Shown here piece by piece: positions 35,591-46,901 of a DNA stretch of 64,000 nucleotides. How positions within the stretch are numbered: the first letter of the stretch is position 1; every line of letters begins with the position of its first letter. The DNA is from Hymenopellis radicata (lineage: Eukaryota; Basidiomycota; Agaricomycetes; Agaricales; Physalacriaceae). Position numbers and translations under genes: made by a program. The stretch covers positions 1-64,000 of the forward strand of contig JADNRX010000089.1 of NCBI GenBank assembly GCA_015501595.1, given 5' to 3'. Below the pieces are notes generated by a model that ran no database searches, was not told the DNA's origin, and was given only the letters and a program-made list of their open reading frames with translations.

Positions 35591-36049
35591 TCAAGTGGAT
35601 CTGCAGCTGAAGGACGATGCGATGTTATCGAACGCGACGGTGGCCAAGTCGTCGACAGTTCCAGCGATATCCTGGGACCTTCCAGTACATCCAAAGTGTC
35701 TGCATAAAGAATTAACGACCATTCACGTTCAATCAACTCAGACGATGGCTTACTCGAAAAGGGTGCACTGGATGCCCGCAGGAGTAGAGGCGCTTGAGAC
35801 AGTGTCCTGTTGGCCTGCCCCCACGAAAAGGCTGATGCATCCGGTGGGCAAGGTGGTCGAGGTCCAGGTGTGGCAGGGTGCACCCAGGTTAATATTGTTG
35901 CACGTCGTGAAGACGGTGATGGCATCGGGAGCGGGCTCGATGCTGGAGCTCGAAGCGATGGAAGAGACGGTCTCCGCACGATCAACGACGGACATCGCCA
36001 AAGCGGTGGTCGTGAGCAGAGCGAAGAATGTGGCGGTAAGCTTGAACAT
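35591..36049 (-). CDS. small secreted six-cysteine protein, right copy
   Basis: Exons 36049-35754 and 35699-35591 encode about 134 residues with the same signal peptide as the left copy. All six cysteines are kept, but the mature part differs at roughly a third of positions. Examples are 'LGAPCHTW' for 'LGGFCYTW' and 'EHFGCTGRSQD' for 'QDEGCSGRIQY'. The TATA box at 36111-36118 is conserved. Both copies remain open, so both may be expressed. Confidence 0.85.
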
Positions 36050-36110
36050 TTTGGTTATGCGAAAGAGCTGGTGGACTGCAGTCTGAGGTATTCACTGCTT
36101 TTTCAGCCCC

Positions 36111-36118
36111 CTTTTATA
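36111..36118 (-). promoter_or_regulatory. TATA box of the right small secreted protein gene
   Basis: CTTTTATA on the plus strand (TATAAAAG on the coding strand), about 65 bases before the ATG at 36049. Conserved with the left copy. Confidence 0.65.
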
Positions 36119-36289
36119 CGATGGTAGAGAAAAAAAATTCTTCTCGCAGTGTAAATTGGTCCCATCCCATATTGTTTTCCATCTGGCACAGAGCCGTCAC
36201 AACTGGGCGTGTACTCGTCACGTTAACGTACGCCGTTTCTCCTTTGAATTATTCTATTTCTGTAAGGGCACCTGCACTTGCCTGTCCTA

Positions 36290-37560
36290 TTCAGAAATTA
36301 CGGTTCAGTCATGAACCGGGTATGTCTTCCTGATGTCTTCATGCACTCTCCAAAGCGCGTGCACCTCTTACGCCACCTACAATTGCGGCTCTGGCTCTTC
36401 CGACATGTAACGGAGTATGGGTGATCAGTTGACGCTGCTCGGATCTCCGTTGAATCTCCGTATAAACATGTTCGCCCCCCTTGTACCCATCTCCGCCACT
36501 CCCTCGGAAATCTGACAGCCCAGTCTGTCAGAAAAGTTGTAATAGGAGAGCGTGCTGGCAGGCGTCTTGGTGAGCGTGAACGTTTCTTTCAGCTCACATA
36601 GAATACTAGATTCAATACAAATGATTCCTGACTGACCTACGTGAATCAGTAAATGAGGAGTATCTTACTGTTCTCGCCTTCAAGGAACTACCAATGGAGA
36701 TTTCTTGGTCGTCGAGGACCCATGCAGCCACTGTGCGCCGGTGTTGTATATGGTGGGGCCGTGAGCTTTGTTCCCCTCAAAGTAAAATCCCTCTGGCATC
36801 GTTGGCGCGAAGCGGTCAGGAAATTGGTTCAAGTTTAGCATCCGGCATGAATAATTCCTTGACAGGCTGCTCATAAGACATGCGGGAGCGAACAGGAAGC
36901 GACCAGAACTTGCTGAAAGAGTCCTTTGACTTCGTCGGAGGAGCACAAGGACCGAGGTAACCAAGGGTTGACATCGGCGTGACCTGCGCCGATCACGGTA
37001 CTGAGAGTCAGACTCCTGAGTGAGTTCTTAGAAGCTCCCATTGTCGTTGTACAATGTACATGGTTCGTACAGCGTGCTCAACTGGTATCTCATCATTGTT
37101 CCTTTCCACAAGCTACGGCTGACATACTCATGCCTTTGAACCTCTCAACATCTCTGACATTCTTCATTTTTCTCCCATTCTGAATCAAGTTGTGATCAAT
37201 ATTCAAGCCAGGCCTTGTTACAACTGATGACTGCAAACCCGCTGCTGGGACTACGCTGCTCATCGTGCTCGTGGGTTATTCTATGTATTCCGCCGTCGTC
37301 GTCGGTGTACGATTATGAAGATACAACGTGTAATTATTCTGAAGGTAGCTATGATTTTCATCATATGCCGGACGAGAAGCCCTTTCCGGGTATCCCGCTA
37401 GCTACATATATGGACATGCTTCCTTTTATTATCTTGACTTCTTGCGAAGACGGCGGAGGGAAAATATGCTGGATGCCAGGTCTTTTCAGATAATGGAAGA
37501 GCAAGATTTTAGATAAGGGCCAACACTACGGCAGCTCAGGGCGGTGCTTATACGCAATGT
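36290..37560. repeat. block Z, right copy
   Basis: Inverted match of 11041-12900. Because it lacks the 530-base insertion, it shows the older arrangement. On the minus strand a frame reads 'RFAPTMPEGFYFEGNKAHGP' across the point where the left copy is interrupted. No known domain recognised. Confidence 0.55.
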
Positions 37561-37572
37561 CGTTCTTCGAGA

Positions 37573-37830
37573 TCAAAGGATGGGCGAAGGAGAGGTCAAA
37601 GCCAAGATGTGAGCGCGGGCGGAGTCGCGAACATCGACGCAGCCGCCCGTCGGCGGGAAGTGGGCGTCCTGTTTGCTAAGAAGGCCGTAGATGTATCCGT
37701 TGTTGGAGAAAGCGCTGTAGTAGTCCGGCTCGGGGTAGAGGTGTTCGAACCCAGGAGCCAGCTGAGGTCCATAACACCAAATCGGGCTGACTATGAAATC
37801 GAGCATGAGGAGGAACATGATAACGCAGAT
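37573..37830 (-). pseudogene. SDR C-terminal remnant
   Basis: The frame gives 'QLAPGFEHLYPEPDYYSAFS' and 'CVDVRDSARAHILALTS', clearly the penultimate part of an SDR like its neighbour but diverged from it. The N-terminal exons and the end are missing. Together with the fragment at 10960 this shows that an additional SDR copy once stood downstream. Confidence 0.7.
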
Positions 37831-37868
37831 TTGGGACAGAAGCCCGACATCCATTGTACACCGACAAA

Positions 37869-39279
37869 CTAAAATTGCACCGGGGGCGCTGATGGTACAC
37901 GGACATCATATCCTTTCGCTTTCCAAGCATTCTCAACCTCCACTAACCTATCGACGATATCCAGTATCGTGCGCTGCCACGGGACGTAGGAGTCCACCGT
38001 AAAACCGACCACCTCCTCGAGAACATCCCGAAATACTTCGCTCTCTAGGAACGGCGGCAAGTCCGGAGCCTTGTCCGCGTCGAAAAGGCGGTGTTCCAAC
38101 TGTGGTCGCTCCTTGGCGAGGTAAGCGAGGACATCTTTCCAGACCCACGGGTGGGGCGAGCAGAGGGAATAGCGCTTATCTCCCACCTCAGAGGATGGGC
38201 AAGACGTTAAAGCGAGGACGTGAGCGCGAGCTGTGTCGCGCACGTCCACATATCCTGCTGTCGGAGGGAAGTTGCCAACGTTCTTGTCCAGAAGCCCGTA
38301 GATGTAGCCGTCAGTCGAGATGGCGGAGTAGTTTGGCTCTGGAATTATGTGTTCGAATCCTGGCGCGAGGGGACCATAGACCCAGTTGGGAGCAACTGTT
38401 TGAACGTATCAAGATGATAGCTTCCTAACAACTTGGATGAATAGTTAAGTGTAGTGACATCCAGGTCGGGATGAGCCCTCTTGAACTCGAGAATAGCCTT
38501 GTCGGCGAAAGTCTTTTCAGCAACATAGGCGCCCCATTCCCCGCCTGCAGCAGCTTCTTCCTTGGTGATTGGGTGGAAATCTGTTCAAGTATAAGATGCG
38601 ATTGAAATAGAAGGTTCGTTAGGCTGCATACCATTCACGCCGAACGGCCCATTGAAAAGGAAAGCAGCCATAGATGTCGTAACGACGACCTTCCTAATCC
38701 CCGCCTTGTATCCCTGTTCCAGGACGTTTAAAGATCCCTGAACGCCCGTCTGGTGACACTTGAGTTGAGAGGAGGCATGGTCTAGAGGACAGTGCTCACC
38801 CTCAATGCTGTCTCGAAATCAGCCCTTCCTGGAACAGGCGCGGCGGTATGTATGATGTATCGAATATCTTATAACTGACTATCAGAACACATTCTCAAAA
38901 ATAAGTATTAGAGGCCACTACCTTTCAAAATCTCGCTGAAATCTCCACATGCGATATCTGGAACATCGCAGACTTCGAAGCTACTGGGATCGTACTTCTC
39001 CGCTAGCGCTTTGGGCAAGCCTTCAACTTTGGTCCCGCGAGCGGTGCTAGTAAGGTAGGTTAGATTATGGGAATAGACGGGCTTGGGATGTAACAATACT
39101 CACGCACGCACGAAGTAGCCCTGCTCTAAGAGCTGAAGAACGATGTGGTGGGCAATGAAGCCAGAGCCAGCAGTCACCTATTCACCAATACGTTAGCCAT
39201 TGACGCGCCATAAGAAACGAGAGGCGCGAATTACAAGCACTCGTTTTCCGTGATTCGAGGATTCAGAGACTGGAGACAT
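37869..39279 (-). CDS. NAD(P)-dependent extended SDR, right intact copy
   Basis: Counterpart of 9472-10882 with the same exon layout, from 'MSPVSESSNHGKRVL' to 'SAPPVQF'. It keeps the 'VTAGSGFIAHH' variant of the Rossmann motif. The intron after 'FETALR' starts with the normal GT (ggtgagc), unlike the left copy. The two proteins differ at few positions, so the duplication is recent relative to the frameshifted relative at 7402. Confidence 0.82.
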
Positions 39280-39699
39280 GGCGAGATGAGAGTTTCGGAC
39301 GCCTTGAGACTGCGACCTTTAAGAGAATGAACATCTCGGTTACAGACGAGTTTCAGGCCGTCAAATATTGAAATTCGGTTGGGGTACCGCGGGATCAGAT
39401 GAAAGCGCCACGAAGGCATTCCTTAATAAGCGAGCTTTCGGTCACCGAAATACGCTATACCAAGCTGAAAGCTAAGATTCGAGTTAGAAATCACACGAAC
39501 AGACGGACTATTGAAACGCACGATATCACTGGCGCGCTTTCCGCCACGTTGGCGCCGCGAACCTTCTTCAACGTTAACGACGTTCAGCTAGTAGTATTGG
39601 CGTCCTTCTCGCCATAGGTCTGGCGTCTTGGCGACTTGAAACCTGCCGAGTGCACATGTCTATTGGCAGACGTGAACTGGAAGCGTGTACTTGCATCTA

Positions 39700-39977
39700 G
39701 GGCCTCAAAGTTTCGTCTTGGGTATCGACGGACGTGAGGGAAAGTTCTCGTCATCGTTGTACTAGAAAGAGTTTAGTGAAGGCTATGGTGGGTAAATGTG
39801 GCTCACCTTCAAGGGCAGAGGCAGCGTTTCGCTAGCTGTCTTGACAAGTCCAATGCTGCGTATTTCGAGGTCGTCCAACGGAGCCTTTGCCTCCCAGTCT
39901 TCGAGGTTTACGGTGGACTTTGAGGTCGTCGGTACAATCAACGTCGGCGCTCGTCGTGGAGCCGTACGCGTTGCCAT
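39700..39977 (-). pseudogene. 5' fragment of COG3 carried by block B
   Basis: Exon 1 (39977-39807) encodes 'MATRTAPRRAP' and the following 46 residues as in COG3. Intron 1 follows, and the copy stops near the acceptor, at the junction with block A. None of the Sec34 domain is present. It cannot make COG3 and is a passenger of the duplication. Confidence 0.85.
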
Positions 39978-40275
39978 AACATGGTCCAAGTGGGCGGAGG
40001 AGGGAAATCGGAGTTTCCATTCTAAGCGATTGCCGTTTACGGTTTGTGGACCGCTGACGTGACCCTTTAATTTTGTGACGCTCTGCCTTGCCACAGTCCC
40101 ACAACTCAGCTGTTTTGACAGCTAGTCTCACTCGATTCGCCTATGGAACATTTCATTACCTTGTAGGATTCATCTGTCACAACCGTATTGCTGACTTTTC
40201 CGGCGCTTCACCCAAAAGGACATGTCGCCACAGAACAATGGACAATCGTTCCAGTCCCGTGACTTGTTCGCGCAA

Positions 40276-40283
40276 TATAAATA
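40276..40283 (+). promoter_or_regulatory. TATA box of the right Y gene
   Basis: TATAAATA about 50 bases before the ATG at 40332, kept from the left copy at 17425-17432. Confidence 0.6.
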
Positions 40284-40331
40284 CTGCTCACGGACGCGTA
40301 ACCTTCCTTCACCAGAACCACCATCATCTCC

Positions 40332-41198
40332 ATGGATTCGCCCTCACTCGCAGCCTTACATTGCCCATCCCCCATTGCACGCTTCTACATCGACAGTTTG
40401 TTCCACAATGTACCAGTCACCTTGAGGGGTGTCAAGCACCCGTTATCTGACCCGGCTTCCAAGGAGGTTGAATCCTTTTGCCCGTTCCACGTGTGCAATG
40501 CCTTCAACGCCCGTACGCTCAGCTGCCTGTTGAAACTGCAATTCATTCAACAAGAAGATTTGGTTCTCGAGGACCGTGTCGCTCTGAATCAGTATCAATC
40601 TTCGTCTGATTACATCAGAACCTGGTTTGTCAGAGGTCCTTGGAACCCCACACGTCAGGACAGAACGCTCTGGAAACTTGCATACGCTCGATTCTGGGAA
40701 ACCAAGCGGCGATCCATCGTGAACAATGACCAAAGTCCCATTATGATTGTACGTAACCTTTTTGCTATCCGCATCCCTCTCTGATAAGCTGGTCCACAGC
40801 ATATTGAAACCGGAAAACGCGTCAGTATTCAAAGTCGAATGAACACTTGTGAAGGAACATCCCGGGACACCATCCGCAAGTACCGGCTAGTCACTCTCAA
40901 CAACACGCACATCAAGAGCAAGAAGAGACCTCAAACGTTCCCAAGAAACAGCCGCGAAGAGTATTGGCACGACGTCGCGATTCAAACACTTCGTGTGCGC
41001 GAGAAACCCAGTCGGGGCCGGTCTCGATGTGGGACGGATTTCTTTGGGTGGAAGAGAGGCGTGTGGACCCCTGGTGGGTCGCCGCTTCAGAGGCCTCTGC
41101 TGGGCGGAGGCGCTGACGAAGATGAACAGTCCGAGTGTGGACCTGTCAGGCGTTTGTCGAACCGCCAGTCCAACCGATGGCATCCGTATGCTGCATGA
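40332..41198 (+). CDS. Y-family unknown protein, right copy, intact
   Basis: Exons 40332-40748 and 40800-41198 have the same lengths as the left copy and encode 271 residues. Substitutions are scattered and no frame is broken, for example 'LFHNVPVTLRGVKHPL' for 'LFNNLPITLRGVKHQL'. The PFH...NxFxxRT motif shared with family X is kept. Retention of two open copies suggests function, but none can be named. Confidence 0.72.
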
Positions 41199-41984
41199 TG
41201 CACAATGCCTGCCATTCTTTAATTTCATGATCTACCGCTTTATTTATGCCTGACATACAACTTCCATACCATTTTATGTATCTGTAACTTTAAGTACAAA
41301 CGCTTGAGCAAGTGCTAGCTGGATCTACGTGAGTTTACGAACGGCTAGGGTAAGCGTAAGATAAGGAAAGCAACGACCTGACGATGTCTGAAGCCATTGG
41401 GCCGAGCGACTTGCCACGCGATGACGCGTGGCCCGATTGGGCCGATGACGCGTGCGCGCCTCAACGGCTTTCTTCGTTACACTCACGACGCTCGACGACG
41501 ACGACTGCCCGCCGTCCTCTGCCACAGCGTGGACATCGGCACCAGTCATTTTGTTTTGCCCACCCTCCACATCCCTCTTTTATTATGATTATTATTGTTG
41601 ATCAGATCAGCATTCTTGACAAGTATCACGCCTGCTTGGAGTGTTTGGGTCTCCTTCTGGTTGCGCCCGGGACTCGCAGGTGTACTGGGATTGACCCTGC
41701 CAGGATTCACTCACCGCTCTGTCTGTCGAGTTGAGTGTTCCACAGCTTTTGGGAGCACCGAGTCCTGGTCGGTCAATTTCATTCACAAAACACACATTTG
41801 CCTATCACGGTGAATGTGCACGATTTCTCATATACTGACATCAGGCGCACTCATACAGAGCATAGTGCTTGCCTTATTAAACAAATATATCAAACTCTAT
41901 TCCCCCGGCCGATCAAGTTTATGTAACCTTCAAACCATCACCACCATCCGTCCTTCGCGTTTGTGGCCCACATAAGTAGACGTT
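41199..41984. other. intergenic, no gene seen
   Basis: End of block B and promoter of the F gene at 41985. A short direct repeat, 'gatgacgcgtg', occurs at about 41421 and 41443. Nothing coding recognised. Confidence 0.5.
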
Positions 41985-43579
41985 ATGACAGACGAAGTAC
42001 GCCTCTTCCGTAATTAACACATCATTTGACTTAAGAACAACTCGCTAGTGCAATCTCGACATTCCCTTCGAAATCAAATGCGCTATTCTCGAACACGTTG
42101 AAAATGCCGACCTTGGCAATGCGGCCTTGATCTGGCCAGACATGCTACCTTACATTCGTCGTCGCACATTCGCTTCTGTTGTCATATCCAATCACGCCAA
42201 TTACAGTCCCGATGCCGCCGACCTGGGTGCAGTCCCCCGACGTATCCAAAATTCCCTACATAACCTCCACAACGTCCTCACCCACACGCCCAAAATCGCA
42301 GAGAACATCCGTGTATTTCATCTCCGAGAGCCCATGAAGACTCATGCACCTCTGGTCATTTCGCAGCACGTCATTCTACCCCAACTCTTCGGACATATAC
42401 CAGAGATGACCAATCTCCAGTGCGTCATTCTAGAGAGGCTCAACTTCTTGGTGATACCAGACCCTACAGCCCTTCCCCGCGCGCTCAGATGCTGCACATT
42501 CCGCCTCGACACGCTCCAAATCAAGAACTGCCTAATGTCAATGGACGTCCTAACGGCTATCCTGCGCGCCGTCGTAGACGTACAGTTCCTCGACCTCAGC
42601 CTCATCCTCCGGTTCGGCGAGTTCGACCGCGAGGTTGAGGTTAACTGGGAAGACCCAGCCCTAGTCGACTACTATGACGATATGGAGATGGATGGAAAGC
42701 GATTGCCAAAAGTGAAGAAAGAAAAAGTCAAAGAGTTTCTTTATGTGGATACGCTGCGTTTGCATGTAATAGGCGACGCTGAGCACCGGTTTGTGGATTT
42801 TCTTGGAAGCGAGAGGTATTCCCCTTTGTGCAATGTTCGAGTTCTCGAGATCGAGCATCTGAGTGGCGCCGATCAGAATCTCGTGAATAGTCTCAATAGG
42901 CTTCTGGCTCATACTAGCCATTACCTGGAGGAGTTGTCCATCTTTAGGGCGAGCACTACATGTGCGTATTCTATGCTTATTTCATTTTCTGACTGACGAG
43001 ATCTTGGCAGATGACTTTCCTTGGGGCTCATGCATCAATCTCGCCCATATCTCGACGTTCAAGTTCTGGACGCGAATCGAGTGTTGCTATCGCTGGTGGT
43101 GGCTCAACGATCCTTGGGCATGGGCCCTCGAACAAGAGCGCTTTGTCAAACTATACGCTATGAGTCTGGAGAATGTTCCCAAGACCTCCAAACTCAGAGA
43201 ACTCGAGGTGTCCCTCGTCATTGACATCATCGACATCAACGTGATGCCCCGTGTCGAGCGTCCCATCTGGGATACCCTAGACGCCGCACTCACAGCCAAA
43301 AATTTGAAGGAGATCTTGGAAACCCTGGTACTGAATGTCTATGTCGTGCCGGTAGCCGATCTAGCGCAATTCGGTGAGATCACGGAGCAGTACATGGCAG
43401 ATTTTGAAGATTGGATTCTTGCTGAGTGTTTGCCGGCTACGCGGCGGACGTACTTTGAGAGGGACGAACGAGGTGTGATTTTCTGCGAGAACGCGATGGA
43501 GATGTCCAGGGGTGCTTCGAGTAACGATGAGTTATCACGACTGGTGGAACTGTGTTCCCCAACTTCGAAGTACTACTGA
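41985..43579 (+). CDS. F-family (F-box-like) protein, intact member
   Basis: Exons 41985-41996 (MTDE), 42049-42961 and 43011-43579 give 497 residues. The acceptor 'cgctag' at 42048 is chosen because it joins in frame to 'CNLDIPFEIKCAILEHVENA', an F-box-like N-terminus. The rest has leucine-rich stretches such as 'LHVIGDAEHRFVDFLGSERY' and 'HYLEELSIF', and the family end 'ECLPATRRTYFERDERGVIF'. This is the only F copy here without lesions. By analogy with F-box proteins it may recruit substrates to an SCF ubiquitin ligase. It is followed by an X gene on the same strand. Confidence 0.78.
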
Positions 43580-44013
43580 TGAATAAGTGAAAAGTGTAAA
43601 AAAAATTCGGGAACGCAACGAAAGAGCTAGGGTATTTGCATACAGCTTAGGACTTGTAATACTGGATGATTGAGAGAACACAATACGGTCATTCAAGAAC
43701 TGTGGCGCACATAAATTCAGACTACTTATACGCGCATTGATATCTGTGTAATGAAGCGCTTGAAGCATCCAGACAGCATGAGGACAAAGGAAGTGTTCCG
43801 TGTACAAGGGTTACTGTGGGATGTACACAACTTCATGCGGGGCGCCCTGAAAATTCGAAAAATGGCGCCCGGGATCGTGACTCTGACCGCTTTTGTCGCT
43901 GCCTTCAAGTCACGGGACAGCGACCGCGTCCACACACACAGGCAGGGCTTTGTTCTTTGTTTACCACCACTACGCATTGCCCAATTCGTCGTCTTGATCT
44001 CAACAAAGCGAAG

Positions 44014-45510
44014 ATGCCTGACCTCTCGGTGAGTTTGTGATAGAAGTAATAATGTTCTTTAGCTTACCATGGACAGATCCCGAACAACGCATTCCCAATC
44101 CGCCCGCCAGGCGCGCGCGCCGTCGCAGACATCATAACGCACAAGGTCATGAACCCGGACTTTTGGCCAGAGAACGTCCCACCCGTCCGACAAGTCCAGT
44201 ACCCATTCTTGGATATCCGCGTGACTAGCATTGGTACTGAGCGCGTATTTTCACCATTCCACCCCGCAAACCTCTTTAGTATCCGCACCATCGCTTGGCT
44301 TCTCTCGATCGAATTCATAACGCTGGATGTCTTGACAGAAGAGCACCGCTCCAAGGTCGACGAGTATAAGGCGCGTTCCGGAGAGCAGCTCATCTGGCAC
44401 GCCGATGGAGAGTACAACCTCACCGCCGAACACAGAGGCGCGTGGGTAGAGAAGTACCATCGAAGGGACGCGTTTTTCCGGCGCAAGGAGATAAACGACG
44501 CGGTGCGGTTCAAGAGACAGTTTTTGCGCGACATGGCCCATCTTGAGTGGATGAGTCTCGACGTGGTAAGTTCCGTCGTCTGCTCCTAACCGTTCCAACC
44601 TAAACATGAATTCAAGTTATTCCGATCACCAGAGGGATGGAAGGGCGGCCCCTACAACTACCCCCGCGACGTCCTGGGCGGAAGACTCCGAGAAGTTCGC
44701 CCGAAGATGAATCCGAACGCTCCGCCTAGTAGATTCCCAAAAAGTTGCAGGTTGAAACCTGTTGAGAGGATAATACTAGGAAATGAAATGTTTAGATTGT
44801 ATGGGGAGGATCGAGGCATCGCGCCTTTTAGATTCACGCCGCTCATCAATCGACTCATGAACCAACGCATAGCGAACGCGCCCGACCCACTACCTCTGCC
44901 ACCATGCAGATATATGCTTCGTGATGCCGCCAACCCTCCGATTGACCCGCTTCCTGACCTTGATGATATCGATGTCATTCACGAGGACGACGACAGTGTC
45001 ATGGGAGATGCCACAGAATTGTCCCGTACTGCAGACCCTCCAGCATCAGAGACTTCCTCTTCTCTCGGTAAACGGAAACGGGTAGATGACGACGAAGTCC
45101 ATTACGAGCTCGACGCTCCAAAGGAAGTTGACTTTAGACTGGCGGAGTTCGAGAGGGATATCAGGGAGAGCGAGTGCCAGAAGGAGATGAAGCAGAGACA
45201 GAAATGTAGACGAATCCGCTACCGGCAGGACGTGACCTCCTGGTCCCGCGCAACCGACCACGTACAAGCGATCCTCCGACACCAAATCGACCCAAAGCGC
45301 AATCGGGGCAATCGGAAGAAAAATTGGGTCCCACTGTATTCCCCACTTAGGGAGTCAACGACCATCGTAGTAGGAGACGAGTACGTGTCCAGTTATGCAT
45401 TCAACCACAAGGTCAGCCTGGAGGACTGCCAGGCCCATGTTCGGCCTCAAGTCGAACAGAACATGATTGCTGTAGGTACCCAGAGCGGGCCGGTGAAGAA
45501 GACAGGCTGA
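44014..45510 (+). CDS. X-family unknown protein, best preserved copy, C-terminus shifted
   Basis: Exons 44014-44028, 44077-44565 and 44617-45510 encode 465 residues, starting MPDLS-IPNNAFPI. The motif 'VFSPFHPANLFSIRTIAWLL' is present, then 'VEKYHRRDAFFRRKEIND' and 'YNYPRDVLGGRLREVRP'. A basic stretch, 'GKRKRVDDDE', could be a nuclear signal. The frame ends at 'GPVKKTG', but in another frame the conserved tail continues ('RLRERPCTLLSYIG' up to 'AAGWTGQLLVAAD' near 45675) with a further stop. So either the tail has decayed or bases are wrong. No domain recognised. Confidence 0.65.
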
Positions 45511-46039
45511 GGGAGAGGCCCTGCACATTATTGAGCTACATCGGGCTGGATTCCTTCATTCAAGTTTGACTGCGGGGGAAAGCAGTCGGTGAGGCTGTAG
45601 TGACGAGTTCAGCCAAAGGGGCATATTCTCAGGTTGCTGCTGGATGGACAGGTCAGCTTCTCGTCGCAGCTGACTAGAATTCGGGAAGGACGAGCATGAG
45701 TTATATGTACTACAAAGTTTTAGTTGTCATTTTAATTCAATTATGATCATGTTAACCAACAAACCGTGGTTGTTTGAAGAAGACTGGAACTAGACAAGAT
45801 AGAGGAAAGAGGAGTCGGCAGTCGCCGAACGCGCTCGTTACGCCCCCGGCAAGTAAACCAGCCATGTCTCCGGAGGCCACAAGTTCAATTCCCGTCCGGC
45901 TCTCTCATTTCGGGATCATTTCCAGTTCGTGTCCTGTTCTACCTACAATCATGTATGATACATCTATGCTATAAAATAAGTGTTCTGGCTATATATGAGC
46001 CTACTGAGGCGCGGCACAGAAGCTCTGATTTACCCAACA

Positions 46040-46901
46040 AGCCGACAAGTCCCAAAAAGGCAACAAGTCGCAGGTGGTCTTGCTGATGCTCACAAGCGAC
46101 AGTGACCACCGCTTTGTGGATCTTCTGTCCAGCGAACAGTACTCTCCGTTATGCGACATTCGGGTCCTCCAGATCTCCAAGATGAGCGGCAGCCGAAATA
46201 TCTTACGGAGATTGAATAAACTACTGGCTCGTATGAGCCAATATCTCGAGGCGTTAATCATCTATTCGGCGGAAGGGTGTATGTTCTGTTAAACTCTTCG
46301 TGAACATTTTTAACGCGTGCAATAGACCTCTCAACTCCTATGCCAATCGCTGGGGACGACAATTCCATCCAACTTCAACACATCTCAACGTTCAGATTCC
46401 GGATGCTGATCAAATATTCATATGAACGCAATCTTCAAAATCCGCTGAGATGGGTACTCGACCCATCTGCTTGAGCTGTATACAACAACACTCGAGAGGA
46501 TCTCAAATGACTCCAGCCTCAGACACCTCGAGTTGAACTTGGTCATACACATTATCAGCACCGTGCGGATGCCTTCCGTACCGCGGAATGTCTGGCTCGA
46601 TTTGGATGATGCACTCACGACAAACGCACTGCAGGAGATACTAGAAAGTGTGGTGTTGAACGTCTTCGTCATGCCGAAGGCTCTGTTTATAGATGAGAGC
46701 CTTGTGACGGAGCAGTTTATGATGGATGTCGAGAATTGGGTTATAGGTGAATGTCTGCCCGTGACGCGCATGGCTAGACTCGAACCAATCCCGCTGACCT
46801 CGCGGAACTCGATCACTGCATCGGAGAAGGTCGGAGAGGTGTCATTTCTTGTGCAGAAGTTCCAGAAGATCTTCTCTCTCCCTTCGGTAAAGAGACTTTG
46901 A
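46040..46901 (+). pseudogene. F-family remnant, C-terminal half
   Basis: Frames give 'DHRFVDLLSSEQYSPLCDIR', 'HISTFRFRMLIKYSYE' and 'LDDALTTNALQEILESVVLN', the second half of an F protein, in different frames with stops between. The end, 'IGECLPVTRMARLE', is divergent. The N-terminal half is absent. The DNA between the X gene and this remnant resembles the spacer between X and F at 33.1-33.3 kb, so it was once an X-F pair. Confidence 0.75.

Larger units (their letters stand above)
30957..39699. repeat. duplicated block A, right copy (inverted)
   Basis: Matches 9035-16340 in reverse orientation: X, F, ORF fragment, small secreted protein, block Z, SDR remnant and SDR gene. It is more complete than the left copy for X and F. 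It joins block B at about 39700, within the sequence 'cttgcatctagggcctcaaag'. Confidence 0.8.
39700..41290. repeat. duplicated block B, right copy (inverted)
   Basis: Matches 16380-18020 in reverse. It contains intact Y, the divergent promoter and the COG3 5' end. It sits on the outer side of block A, whereas on the left it is on the inner side next to X. Confidence 0.85.
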
